Source: an uncultured Fodinibius sp. | GTDB taxonomy: Bacteria; Bacteroidota; Rhodothermia; Balneolales; Balneolaceae | NCBI GenBank assembly: GCA_913056455.1 | Contig: CAJXMJ010000001.1 | Location: 434,001 to 498,000 of the forward strand | Length of the DNA: 64,000 bases | Reading direction: 5' to 3' | Part shown: positions 24,539 through 33,535 of the stretch, piece after piece | How positions within the stretch are numbered: position 1 is the first letter of the stretch | Layout of the letters: each line of letters starts with the position of its first letter | The notes under the pieces: model-generated | Seen by the model: the letters and a program-made list of their open reading frames with translations, nothing else | What the model was told of the DNA's origin: nothing | The model's database searches: none | Translations under genes and position numbers: made by a program

Positions 24539-25438
24539 ATGATTTCTACAAAATTGAACCGACACTACGATCCAACATTTACCGTTTCTGATGACTATAA
24601 AGCAAGTTTACCCGATTTGCAAAACGGGCCTGCTTCGTTGATTGAAGGAGCAGACGTACCGATTCAGCAAGTGGGCATATCAGACTTTAAACTGCCCTTG
24701 AAATATCCTCGTCCCGATGGGGAATTGCTAACACTGGAAACATCAGTGGATGGCTATGTCGGACTTGAAGCCGGGAAAAAGGGTATCAATATGAGTCGTA
24801 TTATGCGATCGTTTTACGACTTTGAAGATGACGTTTTTCATCCGGATAAATTGGAAGAAGTACTGCGAACTTATCGCGAGGAACTGGATTCAAAATCGGC
24901 CTACCTGCGACTGTCATTCAATTATCCTATTAAGCAGGAAAGCTTGCGATCAGGGTTAGAAGGTTATCAATATTATTCGGTAGCTATCGAAGGTACAATG
25001 GATGCCGACGGGCATTTCCGTAAGTTTATGCATCTGGATTTTGAATACAGCAGTGCTTGTCCCTGCTCATACGAATTATCAGAACACGCCCGCGAAACAC
25101 GAGAAGTCGCCAGTATCCCTCACAGTCAGCGTAGTATTGCAAATTTAACGGTTGAGCTGAATGAGGAGCTTTTTATCGAAGAGTTAGTCAGCCATTGCCA
25201 AGAAGCGCTTATGACGGAAACCCAGGTTATGGTTAAAAGAGAGGATGAGCAGGCGTTTGCGGAGATGAATGGAGCATATCAAAAGTTCGTAGAAGATGCT
25301 GCTCGACTGCTTTATGAGCAGTTAAATGAAGAAGAACGTATCCATGATTTCGTGATTCGATGTGTACATATGGAAAGTTTACACAGTCATGATGCAGTAA
25401 GCCGAATTTGTAAAGGCATTAAAAACGGTCTGCGATAG
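24539..25438 (+). CDS. folE2: GTP cyclohydrolase I type 2 (FolE2)
   Basis: The 299-residue enzyme converts GTP to 7,8-dihydroneopterin triphosphate, the entry step for folate, biopterin and queuosine. The signature region YSSACPCSYELSEHARE holds C174 and C176, and the motif IPHSQRSIANLTVEL follows. The C-terminal CVHMESLHSHDAV holds conserved Glu and His metal ligands. FolE2 tolerates several metals and often works when zinc is scarce. It is downstream of the PTPS gene by 23 bp, so the two consecutive steps are encoded together. Confidence 0.95.
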   Translation: MISTKLNRHYDPTFTVSDDYKASLPDLQNGPASLIEGADVPIQQVGISDFKLPLKYPRPDGELLTLETSVDGYVGLEAGKKGINMSRIMRSFYDFEDDVFHPDKLEEVLRTYREELDSKSAYLRLSFNYPIKQESLRSGLEGYQYYSVAIEGTMDADGHFRKFMHLDFEYSSACPCSYELSEHARETREVASIPHSQRSIANLTVELNEELFIEELVSHCQEALMTETQVMVKREDEQAFAEMNGAYQKFVEDAARLLYEQLNEEERIHDFVIRCVHMESLHSHDAVSRICKGIKNGLR

Positions 25439-25462
25439 AAAAAGTTAGACTTATTATAAGAT

Positions 25463-25500
25463 AAAAGCCCTGAGCGTTTTCTAACATTCAGGGCTTTTTT
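25463..25500. terminator. Bidirectional terminator between folE2 and the GH3 gene
   Basis: AAAAGCCCTGA (25463-25473) and TTCAGGGCTTTTTT (25487-25500) form a stem flanked by A and T runs, so it can work for both convergent genes. Confidence 0.85.
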
Positions 25501-25522
25501 AATGTATTACGTTACCAATCGA

Positions 25523-27883
25523 TTATTTTGGCTGCAACTGAATTGAGGAAGAGTCGGTTTCCAGGTAAAAACGCATATTTTGTGATCCGAAATGAATCGT
25601 AAAATAACCTTCCTCCAGAATACTTTTACCACTGAAATCGGGATATCCCAAATGCTTATTGGGATCAATTTCAAATGTTACTTTTTGTTGCTCTCCGGGC
25701 TCCAGTTGTAAACGCTCAAAGTGCTTTAATTCTTTAACCGGTCTGGTAATTCGCCCCACCTCATCTGTGATGTACCAAAGCACTGTTTCCGTGCCAACAC
25801 GATCCCCGGTATTTGTTACGGTTGCTGTAGCCGTTATCTTTTGATCGTCGGTTAGCGTGGTATCGCTAAGCGATAAGTTATCATATGAGTAGTCAGTGTA
25901 GCTCAGACCGTGACCAAAATTCCAAAGAGCAGTTGTCTTATCAGCTTGTTCGATGTTATTAGCAATATTGGCATCAAAATAATATACGGCACTTGATTTG
26001 TGATTATACGGTGCAAAGTGACCTACAAATTGTGGATAGGAGAAGGGAAGTTTTCCACTGGGGTTGTAATCACCACTCAATACATCAGCAATAGCTTCGG
26101 CCCCTTCAAAACCGGGCAGTCCGGCCCAAACAATTGCATTGGTTTCATCCACAATATCGGTAATAACACGGGGACGTCCTTCAACTAATACCAGGGCAGA
26201 GGGTTTGTCAGACTGATTGACAATTCTAATTAGATCCAGCTGATCTTCGGGAAGTTTAAGGCTGGTAATATTTCCGACAAACTCGGTGTAAGGCTCTTCC
26301 CCGCCTGCAATGATAACCGCATCAGATTTTTTTAAGCTTTCATTGAAGTATGAACGTTGATCTGAATTCTTGGGACCGATTGAATCTATGCTTACTACCT
26401 TGGTATCAGCGAACTTGGCTGCAATAGCCTCAGTTATGGTTTTCATTGATTCCGGATAACGATCTTCCTCCCCGCCTTGCCAGGCTAAAGTCCATCCACC
26501 GGAAAGATTCTTTTTACTGTTAGCCGTTGGACCGACAACCAGAATTTGATCTAAATCTTTTGAAAAGGGGAGGGTATTGTTAGCATTTTTGAGTAACACC
26601 ATTGATTCCCGAGCGGCCTGAAGCGCTTTCTTCTTGTGAGACTTACTTCCGATATTGTCCATTCCTTTGCCGGAGGGGTAAGGATGTTCAAATAAGCCTA
26701 ACTCAAACTTGAGCTTGAGAATACGGCCTACGGATTCATCAATGCGTTCTTCGCTGATACGTCCTTCTTCAACTAACGTTAACAAGCTTTCATTGAATTT
26801 CAGTGACTCCGGAGTCATGCTCATATCAATCCCTGCAGTTACAGCTTGATAAGTAGCTTCGTCATAATCCCGAGCTGTCTTATGATAGTCAACGAGTTTA
26901 CCAATATCTGCCCAGTCGGTTACAACGACGCCCTCAAATCCCATTTCGTCTCGAAGAAGGTCGCTAAGAAGTTGCTTGGAGCTGTGGACCGGGATGCCAT
27001 TTATTTCGGCACTGTTGACCATCACTGTTTTAACTCCCGCATCGAAGGCGGCTTGAAAGGGGGGACGGTGGAATTCATGGATAGTCTGCATTGAAAGATC
27101 TACCGGTGTGCGGTCCCAACCCGATCGGGGGACAGAATATCCCAAGAAATGTTTGGCAGTTGCAGCAAGTCTGTAAGGAGCTATATCTTGATGTTTTTGC
27201 TGATATCCTTCTACATAAGCCGTTCCAAGCTTGGAAGCAAGGTAAGGATCCTCCCCAAAGGTTTCGTATTGCCTGGCCCAATATGGGTTCTGACCGAGGT
27301 CTAATACCGGTGCGAAATTCCAAGTGTGCCCCAGTGGAGCTGATTCAAGCGCCGTAATACGACCGTTCTGGTAGGAATTTTCAGGATTAAAAGTGGCTCC
27401 AATATTTATATTATGGGGAAAAATGGTACTGTTTTGTACGTAGCTGGCTCCGTGTATATGGTCAATACCATATATAATCGGGATGCCCAACCTGGTTTCT
27501 TCTACCGCTATTTTTTGAAGTTCTTGTGTATACTCAATCCATTGTTCCGGTGACACGGCCTCACCATTAAGAAAGGAGCCAATGTGGTGATTGGTTAATA
27601 ACTCTTTGGCTTTTTGGGGATCTAAAGCAACATTACGCTGAACCCCCGTTTTGTTTATAAGCGTGATGTTAAGCTGTGTCATCTGACCAACTTTCTCCTC
27701 AATGGTCATTCGGCTGAGCAGATCATCTACACGTTCATTGATAGGGCTTTCAGGATCTAAATACGTTTGTCCTGAGGCGATGGTAAAACTTCCCACAACC
27801 ATTAAGAAGCTAAAAAAGGAGGCGATCATAAGAGAAAGTCCCTTTTGTGGCTGGCGTAAAAAAAGAAATGATTGAGAATCCAT
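25523..27883 (-). CDS. bglX: Glycoside hydrolase family 3 beta-glucosidase, exported
   Basis: The 786-residue periplasmic enzyme has its start set at the ATG at 27883, which gives a signal peptide (LMIASFFSFLMVVGSFTIASG). The frame to 28030 adds 49 residues lacking family character. Domains are the N-terminal TIM-barrel (ERVDDLLSRMTIEEKVGQM at the start, nucleophile D323 in VVVTDWADIG), the alpha/beta sandwich domain, and the C-terminal fibronectin III-like domain (TVTNTGDRVGTETVLWY). It releases glucose from beta-linked oligosaccharides. It faces away from the SusCD locus but fits it as the exo-acting partner of the GH16 enzyme at 36904. Confidence 0.92.
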   Translation of the reverse strand: MDSQSFLFLRQPQKGLSLMIASFFSFLMVVGSFTIASGQTYLDPESPINERVDDLLSRMTIEEKVGQMTQLNITLINKTGVQRNVALDPQKAKELLTNHHIGSFLNGEAVSPEQWIEYTQELQKIAVEETRLGIPIIYGIDHIHGASYVQNSTIFPHNINIGATFNPENSYQNGRITALESAPLGHTWNFAPVLDLGQNPYWARQYETFGEDPYLASKLGTAYVEGYQQKHQDIAPYRLAATAKHFLGYSVPRSGWDRTPVDLSMQTIHEFHRPPFQAAFDAGVKTVMVNSAEINGIPVHSSKQLLSDLLRDEMGFEGVVVTDWADIGKLVDYHKTARDYDEATYQAVTAGIDMSMTPESLKFNESLLTLVEEGRISEERIDESVGRILKLKFELGLFEHPYPSGKGMDNIGSKSHKKKALQAARESMVLLKNANNTLPFSKDLDQILVVGPTANSKKNLSGGWTLAWQGGEEDRYPESMKTITEAIAAKFADTKVVSIDSIGPKNSDQRSYFNESLKKSDAVIIAGGEEPYTEFVGNITSLKLPEDQLDLIRIVNQSDKPSALVLVEGRPRVITDIVDETNAIVWAGLPGFEGAEAIADVLSGDYNPSGKLPFSYPQFVGHFAPYNHKSSAVYYFDANIANNIEQADKTTALWNFGHGLSYTDYSYDNLSLSDTTLTDDQKITATATVTNTGDRVGTETVLWYITDEVGRITRPVKELKHFERLQLEPGEQQKVTFEIDPNKHLGYPDFSGKSILEEGYFTIHFGSQNMRFYLETDSSSIQLQPK

Positions 27884-28256
27884 AATCGTCGTATTCTGAA
27901 ATTTAAATTTATAAAAGAGATACTTCCGGCTTTTACTTATAGCAGAAGTAATTGAAATTTCAGAACGACGGAACACCTTGAAGCTACTGCAAGATTTTGC
28001 AACTGTCAAGAGAAAGTAAAAAACTTGCATAGTTATACAACTCTTATATGTTTTTAAACTCTTTTTTGAGAAGAATTGATGAACTTTTTGTTCAAACTAC
28101 AACAAAGGCTTAAGAACTTGAATATTACCCATGCTCATTTAAAAAAGTTTGTTAATAATGTTTTAATAAATCGAATCATTGTTTAATTAAGAGTTCTTAG
28201 TCCTAATTTTTGTATTTTATTAAGTCGTAAATGTCGAATCTCATCTGTGCAGATCA
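27884..28256. other. Intergenic region between divergent GH3 and ECF sigma genes
   Basis: This 373-bp AT-rich stretch separates the leaders of the two divergent genes. The in-frame extension of the GH3 frame (27884-28030) looks untranslated. I see a loose TAATTTTTG element near 28204 before the sigma gene but no well-spaced TTG. No RNA gene or ORF of note is seen. Confidence 0.5.
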
Positions 28257-28829
28257 ATGAGTGCCAATAAGTTTGAATATGATAATTTGAATCCGGAAGA
28301 GCTATGGGTAAAGCTTTGTAAGGGAGATATTGAAGCATTGACAGCGCTGTTCAATAATAATTTTGACTCTCTCTATAGCTATGGTTATCGCATAGTTTCC
28401 AATACTGATCTGGTTCGTGATTCTATTCAGGAAGTTTTTTACAACCTTTGGAAGTATCGAAATAATCTGAACCAACCGGATTCTGTTGAAGCCTATCTGT
28501 TCATATCTCTCCGTCGTCAACTCCTTCGGAAAAAGAAAAATATAAAACGTAGGGAGGATATGGATAAAAAATACTTTTCAGAGGAGTTTGATGTTCTATT
28601 GAGTTACCAGGGTTGGCAGGAAGCTTTGGATCTGGAAGAGGAAAAAAAAGAAGATTTAAAAGAGGCGATTGCCAACCTTACCCCGCGTCAGCGAGAAGTG
28701 ATCTATTTGAAATATTTTGAAGGCCTATCTACAAGAGAGCTTGCTGAAATTCTGCAGATTCGCGCACAAAGCATCTATAATTTAGTGCATGATGCTTTGG
28801 AAAACTTGCGAATCTTTCTGGATAAATAA
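28257..28829 (+). CDS. ECF-type RNA polymerase sigma-70 factor
   Basis: The 190-residue sigma factor has region 2 (LFNNNFDSLYSYGYRIV, then DSIQEVFYNLWKYR) and region 4 (LTPRQREVIYLKYFEGLSTR and ELAEILQIRAQSIYNLVHDA). Regions 1 and 3 are absent, as in ECF factors. It recruits RNA polymerase to a small regulon. The FecR gene follows after 165 bp and SusC/SusD after that, the usual Bacteroidota arrangement. The sigma factor is held by FecR and freed when the SusC receptor senses its glycan. Confidence 0.92.
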   Translation: MSANKFEYDNLNPEELWVKLCKGDIEALTALFNNNFDSLYSYGYRIVSNTDLVRDSIQEVFYNLWKYRNNLNQPDSVEAYLFISLRRQLLRKKKNIKRREDMDKKYFSEEFDVLLSYQGWQEALDLEEEKKEDLKEAIANLTPRQREVIYLKYFEGLSTRELAEILQIRAQSIYNLVHDALENLRIFLDK

Positions 28830-28994
28830 CTTTTCCTGCCTTTTATAAAGTCTGTAACTCATTGCCTGTCAGCACTTTATGACATTAGTATGTTTTTTGC
28901 AGAAAAAATGTGAAAAATATAGAGTAGAAATGGGTTTAGGGTACCTCTATTAGAGTGAAATCGAGGATAATCTAATGGAAAAGCAAATAAACCA

Positions 28995-30059
28995 ATGTCT
29001 GATACACTCTCCGAATTATTAAAGGATGATTCTTTTGTCCGCTTTCTGAAACGAAATGCATCGGAGGAGGAAATAAAGCAATGGACTGCTTGGATGCAGG
29101 AAAGTGCTAAAAATGAGCAATTAACAAACAGAGCAAAATTATTGCTCAATAAAGGCATACAAACCGTTCCAAAGCCAGATTCAGATCTGGAATTAGAGCG
29201 GCTGATGGAGCGAATCGACTCGGAACATCGATATAAGCCCCTTCAGGAGATAAAGAGAAAGCATAATAAGATGGTTTGGGCCACTATGGCTGCAGCTGCG
29301 GGTATTTTGCTTTTAGTTGGATTTTTGGCCCGGAACACACTTTTAGAACAGAACGACGGAACAGAAAGTAGCCGGGCCGCCTCGATTAATTATCAGCTTA
29401 TAGAAACCACGCCTGGGCAAAAAACGACGGTTCATTATTCTGACGGCTCCGATATTGTGATGAATGCAAACTCGCAAATGCGGGTGCCTGAAAGAATAAC
29501 TACGGTTGATACCATGCGTGTTTGGTTAGAAGGAGAGGCCCTTTTTAGCATAACCCGTAAGCCAAAGGATGAATCTCGAACCTTTATTGTACATACCCTT
29601 GATGGTGAAGTATCGGTTTTGGGAACGGAGTTTTCAGTAAATACAACTGGTGGACATAGTAGGGTGGTATTAAAGGAGGGAAGTGTTCGGGTTAATGTTC
29701 AGGATTCTCTGAGTAACAAAAATTTGCAGTATGATCTGGAGCCAAATCATATGGCATTGTTTTCCCAAGGCCTTGATAAAATAGAAGTAGAACAGGTGAA
29801 TCCTGAAGTATATACCTCTTGGGCCAGTGATAGCTTGGTGTTGGATAATACCCCACTATCAGACTTGGTTAAGAGAATTGAGTTTACCTACGGTGTAAAG
29901 GTAAGGGTGAATAACAGCGCGCTTTTGGATAAAAAGCTTACAGGCAGATTTAAGAATTTAAATTTAAGTTTCATCCTGGAAGGCATTGCTAAGACATTGG
30001 ATGTAGATATCGAAAAGCGGGAACAGACAGTGTATATCAATGAAAAAACCGATTTATAG
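28995..30059 (+). CDS. FecR-family anti-sigma factor
   Basis: The 354-residue inner-membrane protein has a cytoplasmic N-terminus (LKRNASEEEIKQWTAWMQES) that should bind the ECF factor, and one transmembrane helix near residues 95-112. The periplasmic FecR domain follows (TTPGQKTTVHYSDGSDIVMNA, then TLDGEVSVLGTEFSVNT). The C-terminal domain (DNTPLSDLVKRIEFTYGVKV to SFILEGIAKTLDVDIE) is of the secretin/STN-like fold common in Bacteroidota FecR proteins. It relays the signal from the SusC receptor's STN domain to the sigma factor. The next gene, SusC, is 44 bp away. Confidence 0.93.
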   Translation: MSDTLSELLKDDSFVRFLKRNASEEEIKQWTAWMQESAKNEQLTNRAKLLLNKGIQTVPKPDSDLELERLMERIDSEHRYKPLQEIKRKHNKMVWATMAAAAGILLLVGFLARNTLLEQNDGTESSRAASINYQLIETTPGQKTTVHYSDGSDIVMNANSQMRVPERITTVDTMRVWLEGEALFSITRKPKDESRTFIVHTLDGEVSVLGTEFSVNTTGGHSRVVLKEGSVRVNVQDSLSNKNLQYDLEPNHMALFSQGLDKIEVEQVNPEVYTSWASDSLVLDNTPLSDLVKRIEFTYGVKVRVNNSALLDKKLTGRFKNLNLSFILEGIAKTLDVDIEKREQTVYINEKTDL

Positions 30060-30103
30060 AATACTGGATCATGATTAATCATATAATTAAAAATCTAAAT
30101 GAT

Positions 30104-33100
30104 ATGAAAACTAAAAGCTACACCTTCTTGGTTTTATTCATCTTTTTATTTGGTGTTAATGCCGTGTGGGCAGATCAGTCAACACAGTATGTGCTGAATC
30201 AAAATTTTGTGGAGACCCAAGAAGTAAATAAGACGGTAAGTTTAGAGAAAAAATTGGAACGTATTGAAACCGGTTACAATGTGGTATTTCTGTACGAATC
30301 CAGTATTGTAGAAGGAAAATTCAGTTCTGCAAAAGAACTTGACGGAACGCTGAGAGAAAAGATTAAAAAGCTTTTGGAGCCTCATGGTTTAGATTATAAC
30401 TATATCGATAATCGGACCTTTGTAATATCAAAGCTATCCAAGACAAAATTAGAAATTGCAGTTGATACCGTATCCGGTGTTGTAACCGATAGTGAAACAG
30501 ACGAAACACTTCCCGGAGTGAATGTTCTTATCAAGGGAACTAGTCGTGGTACTTCGACGGACATGGATGGAGAATACTCTCTTCCATCGGTAGAGCCACA
30601 GGATACTTTGCGTTTCTCTTATATTGGTTATCAGACTCAAGAGATTGTATATGATGGACAAAACGTATTAAATGTTGCCTTACAGCCTCGCACATATGCA
30701 GCGGGAGAAGAAATTATAGTTGTTGGTTATGGAACTCAAGAAAGAAGAAATGTAAGTGGTTCGATATCTTCTGTAAGTTCAGAGGATTTGGATGAGGCCC
30801 CAGTACAACGTCTGGATGATGCTTTGCAGGGTCGTCTTTCTGGAGTTCGTGTAACCTCAAGTTCCGGTGCTCCGGGTTCATCTTCATCAGTGCGAATTCG
30901 TGGAACGACTTCTATTAACAATAGTGATCCTCTCTATATTGTAGATGGTGTGCCTATTGAAAATGGTGGTATCGGTTATTTAAATCCAAGTGATATTGAA
31001 TCAATACAGGTATTAAAGGATGCAGCTTCTGCGGCAATTTACGGAACACGCGCTGCCAGTGGCGTTGTACTTGTGTCTACGAAGAGTGGGTCGCGAAGTA
31101 ACTTTGAAGCGAGCTATAGCAGCTACTATGGTATTCAGGGGCCTGAACAAAAGTTAGACTTGCTGAACGCCAGAGAATATGCTGTGCTGCGAAATGAGTC
31201 TTCTGTAGCAGCAGGTAGTGGAATAGTTTTTCCTAATCCACAGCAGTATGGCGAAGGTACTGATTGGCAGGAAACAATTTTCAATAATTCTGCAGCGGTG
31301 ATTAATCAAAACCTTAGTTTTAGCGGTGGAAATGAAACTTCTTCGTACTATGCATCAATTGGATATTACGATGAACAGGGTATTGTAGCATCACCGATAT
31401 CTCATAATAAAAAGGTATCATTTCGAATAAACTCTACCGTTGATATTACTGACTGGCTAACCTTCAGTGAAAATATCAGCTACACCTATGAGAAGAATCG
31501 CGGAAGTTTGGGAACCAACACTGAGTATGGCGGTCCCCTTAGCTCGGCAATTAATCTGGATCCTATTACTCCAGTACTTATAACCAATGAATCTACTATT
31601 AATAGCCCGCCCTACAGTAATAATCCTGTAATAAGAAATGAGCAAGGATATCCGTACGGAATATCGCAGTATGTAGGTCAGGAAATGTCAAATCCGTTGG
31701 CATATATTGAAACACAACGTGGCAATTATGGCTATTCTCATAATATCGTTGGTAGCCTCAGCCTCCAGGTTGAGCCAATGGAAAATCTGTTGGTGAAGAC
31801 TGACATCGGTGTTAAACCGGCGTTCTATGGCTTTGAGTCTTTTACTCCCATTTATTACTTGAGTTCAGTTGCTCAGAATACGGGTACCAATAGTTTTGCT
31901 CGCGAGAATAGTCGTAATTTAATTTGGAGTTGGGATAATACCGTTAACTATACCACCAACTTTGATTATCACAACTTTGACTTCCTTGTAGGAACCAGTA
32001 CGCGTAAAAGCAGCGCTACAACTGTTGGTGGAACGTATCAGGCTATCCCGGCACAGAATTTTGATAATGCCTCAATGAATTTTTCAGTGCCTAATGATCA
32101 GCGTATTGCATTTGGAGGAGAAGCACAACCATATGCCCTTAATTCATACTTTGGGCGAATAAATTATGACTATGACAGCCGATACCTATTAACGATCGTG
32201 CTTCGGATTGATGGCTCTTCCCGATTCGGTAGTGAAAATCAGTATGGAACCTTCCCCGCTGTTTCAGTGGGTTGGGTGCCGACCTCTGAACAATTCTTCC
32301 CGGATATTTTCGTTGACTACTTAAAAATTCGCGGATCTTATGGGATCAACGGTAACGATCGCTCGTTGGGTGATTTCCAGTACCAGTCAACGGTTTCGGG
32401 AGGCCGAAACTATGTATTCGGGAACAGTATTTATACTGGTGCAAGCCCGAATGCTCCGGCTAATCCCAGTCTGGAATGGGAGGAAACTACTCAGATTAAT
32501 GCTGGTTTTGATGCCACATTCTTGAATAATTTTTCATTGACTTTCGATTATTACCATAAAGAGACTGACGGAATGCTGCTCCAAGTTGAAATTCCTTCAT
32601 ATGTTGGAGCCAGCGGCAATCCATTTGGAAATGTTGCAAGCTTGACCAATGATGGTGTTGAACTTGAATTGGGATATAACAAGCAGTTCGAGGACTACGG
32701 CTTCAGTGTTACCGCAAACGGTTCTTATAATAAGAACGAGGTAACGGATATTGGTGAAAATGATTTCTTAGTCGGATCGATTCCCCTACAAGCAAGTGCT
32801 TACGAGCTAACCCGAACTGTGGTTGGTCAACCTATTGGATCCTTTTACGGTTTCGAGACGCAGGGTATTTTCCAAACGCAGGAAGAAGTTAATAGCTATA
32901 CGAACTCTGATGGAGATCCTATCCAGCCAAATGCCCAGCCGGGTGATTTCCGCTGGAAGGATCTGAATGGTGATGGACAAATTACGAGTGAAGATCGTAC
33001 TTTCATTGGAAATCCAACAGCTCCCTGGACATTTGGAATAAACCTATCTGCAAACTGGAAGCAGTTTGACTTCAAGATGTTTGGACAAGGGGTATATGGA

Positions 33101-33499
33101 AACGAAATTTTCCAGGGATTGCGTCGTCTTGATATTGCTACAGCAAACTACACAACAAGAGCATTGAATCGTTGGACAGGACCGGGTACTTCAGATTCTT
33201 ATCCGCGTCTTTCAGATAATGATCCCAATAATAACTTTACAAATCCATCTGATTTCTATTTGTCTGATGGAAGCTATTTCAGGATCAAAACTCTGCAGCT
33301 TGGTTATACTTTGCCGGTTGAGCTTTCAAATGATATCGGTATTCAACAAGCACGTATTTACGTTCGAGCCGAGAACCTGGCAACAATAACAGGATATTCC
33401 GGTTTTGATCCTGAAGTTGGTGGAGCCAGCTTTGGTATTGACCGCGGCATTTATCCGCAAGCTCGATCGTTCCAAGTTGGTGTAAACATCAAATTTTAA
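30104..33499 (+). CDS. SusC-family TonB-linked outer-membrane transporter with STN signalling domain
   Basis: The 1131-residue protein is taken from the ATG at 30104, which yields a signal peptide (YTFLVLFIFLFGVNAVWA). The ATG at 30071 is an alternative. An N-terminal STN domain (KLERIETGYNVVFLYESSIV) is followed by a carboxypeptidase-regulatory-like domain (GVVTDSETDETLPGVNVLIK). The plug contains VDGVPIENGGIGYLNPSDI and SIQVLKDAASAAIYGTRAA, the SusC hallmark, and a large barrel follows. It imports oligosaccharides across the outer membrane with SusD as lid. The STN domain ties it to the adjacent FecR/ECF pair, so it probably also reports substrate presence. Confidence 0.95.
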   Translation: MKTKSYTFLVLFIFLFGVNAVWADQSTQYVLNQNFVETQEVNKTVSLEKKLERIETGYNVVFLYESSIVEGKFSSAKELDGTLREKIKKLLEPHGLDYNYIDNRTFVISKLSKTKLEIAVDTVSGVVTDSETDETLPGVNVLIKGTSRGTSTDMDGEYSLPSVEPQDTLRFSYIGYQTQEIVYDGQNVLNVALQPRTYAAGEEIIVVGYGTQERRNVSGSISSVSSEDLDEAPVQRLDDALQGRLSGVRVTSSSGAPGSSSSVRIRGTTSINNSDPLYIVDGVPIENGGIGYLNPSDIESIQVLKDAASAAIYGTRAASGVVLVSTKSGSRSNFEASYSSYYGIQGPEQKLDLLNAREYAVLRNESSVAAGSGIVFPNPQQYGEGTDWQETIFNNSAAVINQNLSFSGGNETSSYYASIGYYDEQGIVASPISHNKKVSFRINSTVDITDWLTFSENISYTYEKNRGSLGTNTEYGGPLSSAINLDPITPVLITNESTINSPPYSNNPVIRNEQGYPYGISQYVGQEMSNPLAYIETQRGNYGYSHNIVGSLSLQVEPMENLLVKTDIGVKPAFYGFESFTPIYYLSSVAQNTGTNSFARENSRNLIWSWDNTVNYTTNFDYHNFDFLVGTSTRKSSATTVGGTYQAIPAQNFDNASMNFSVPNDQRIAFGGEAQPYALNSYFGRINYDYDSRYLLTIVLRIDGSSRFGSENQYGTFPAVSVGWVPTSEQFFPDIFVDYLKIRGSYGINGNDRSLGDFQYQSTVSGGRNYVFGNSIYTGASPNAPANPSLEWEETTQINAGFDATFLNNFSLTFDYYHKETDGMLLQVEIPSYVGASGNPFGNVASLTNDGVELELGYNKQFEDYGFSVTANGSYNKNEVTDIGENDFLVGSIPLQASAYELTRTVVGQPIGSFYGFETQGIFQTQEEVNSYTNSDGDPIQPNAQPGDFRWKDLNGDGQITSEDRTFIGNPTAPWTFGINLSANWKQFDFKMFGQGVYGNEIFQGLRRLDIATANYTTRALNRWTGPGTSDSYPRLSDNDPNNNFTNPSDFYLSDGSYFRIKTLQLGYTLPVELSNDIGIQQARIYVRAENLATITGYSGFDPEVGGASFGIDRGIYPQARSFQVGVNIKF

Positions 33500-33535
33500 A
33501 TCAGACAAATCTAAACAACACAATAATTGGTGACA

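Noticed and set aside
27884-28030. Forty-nine-residue extension of the GH3 enzyme
   Set aside because: The downstream ATG gives a proper signal peptide. An export signal placed after 49 residues would be misplaced.
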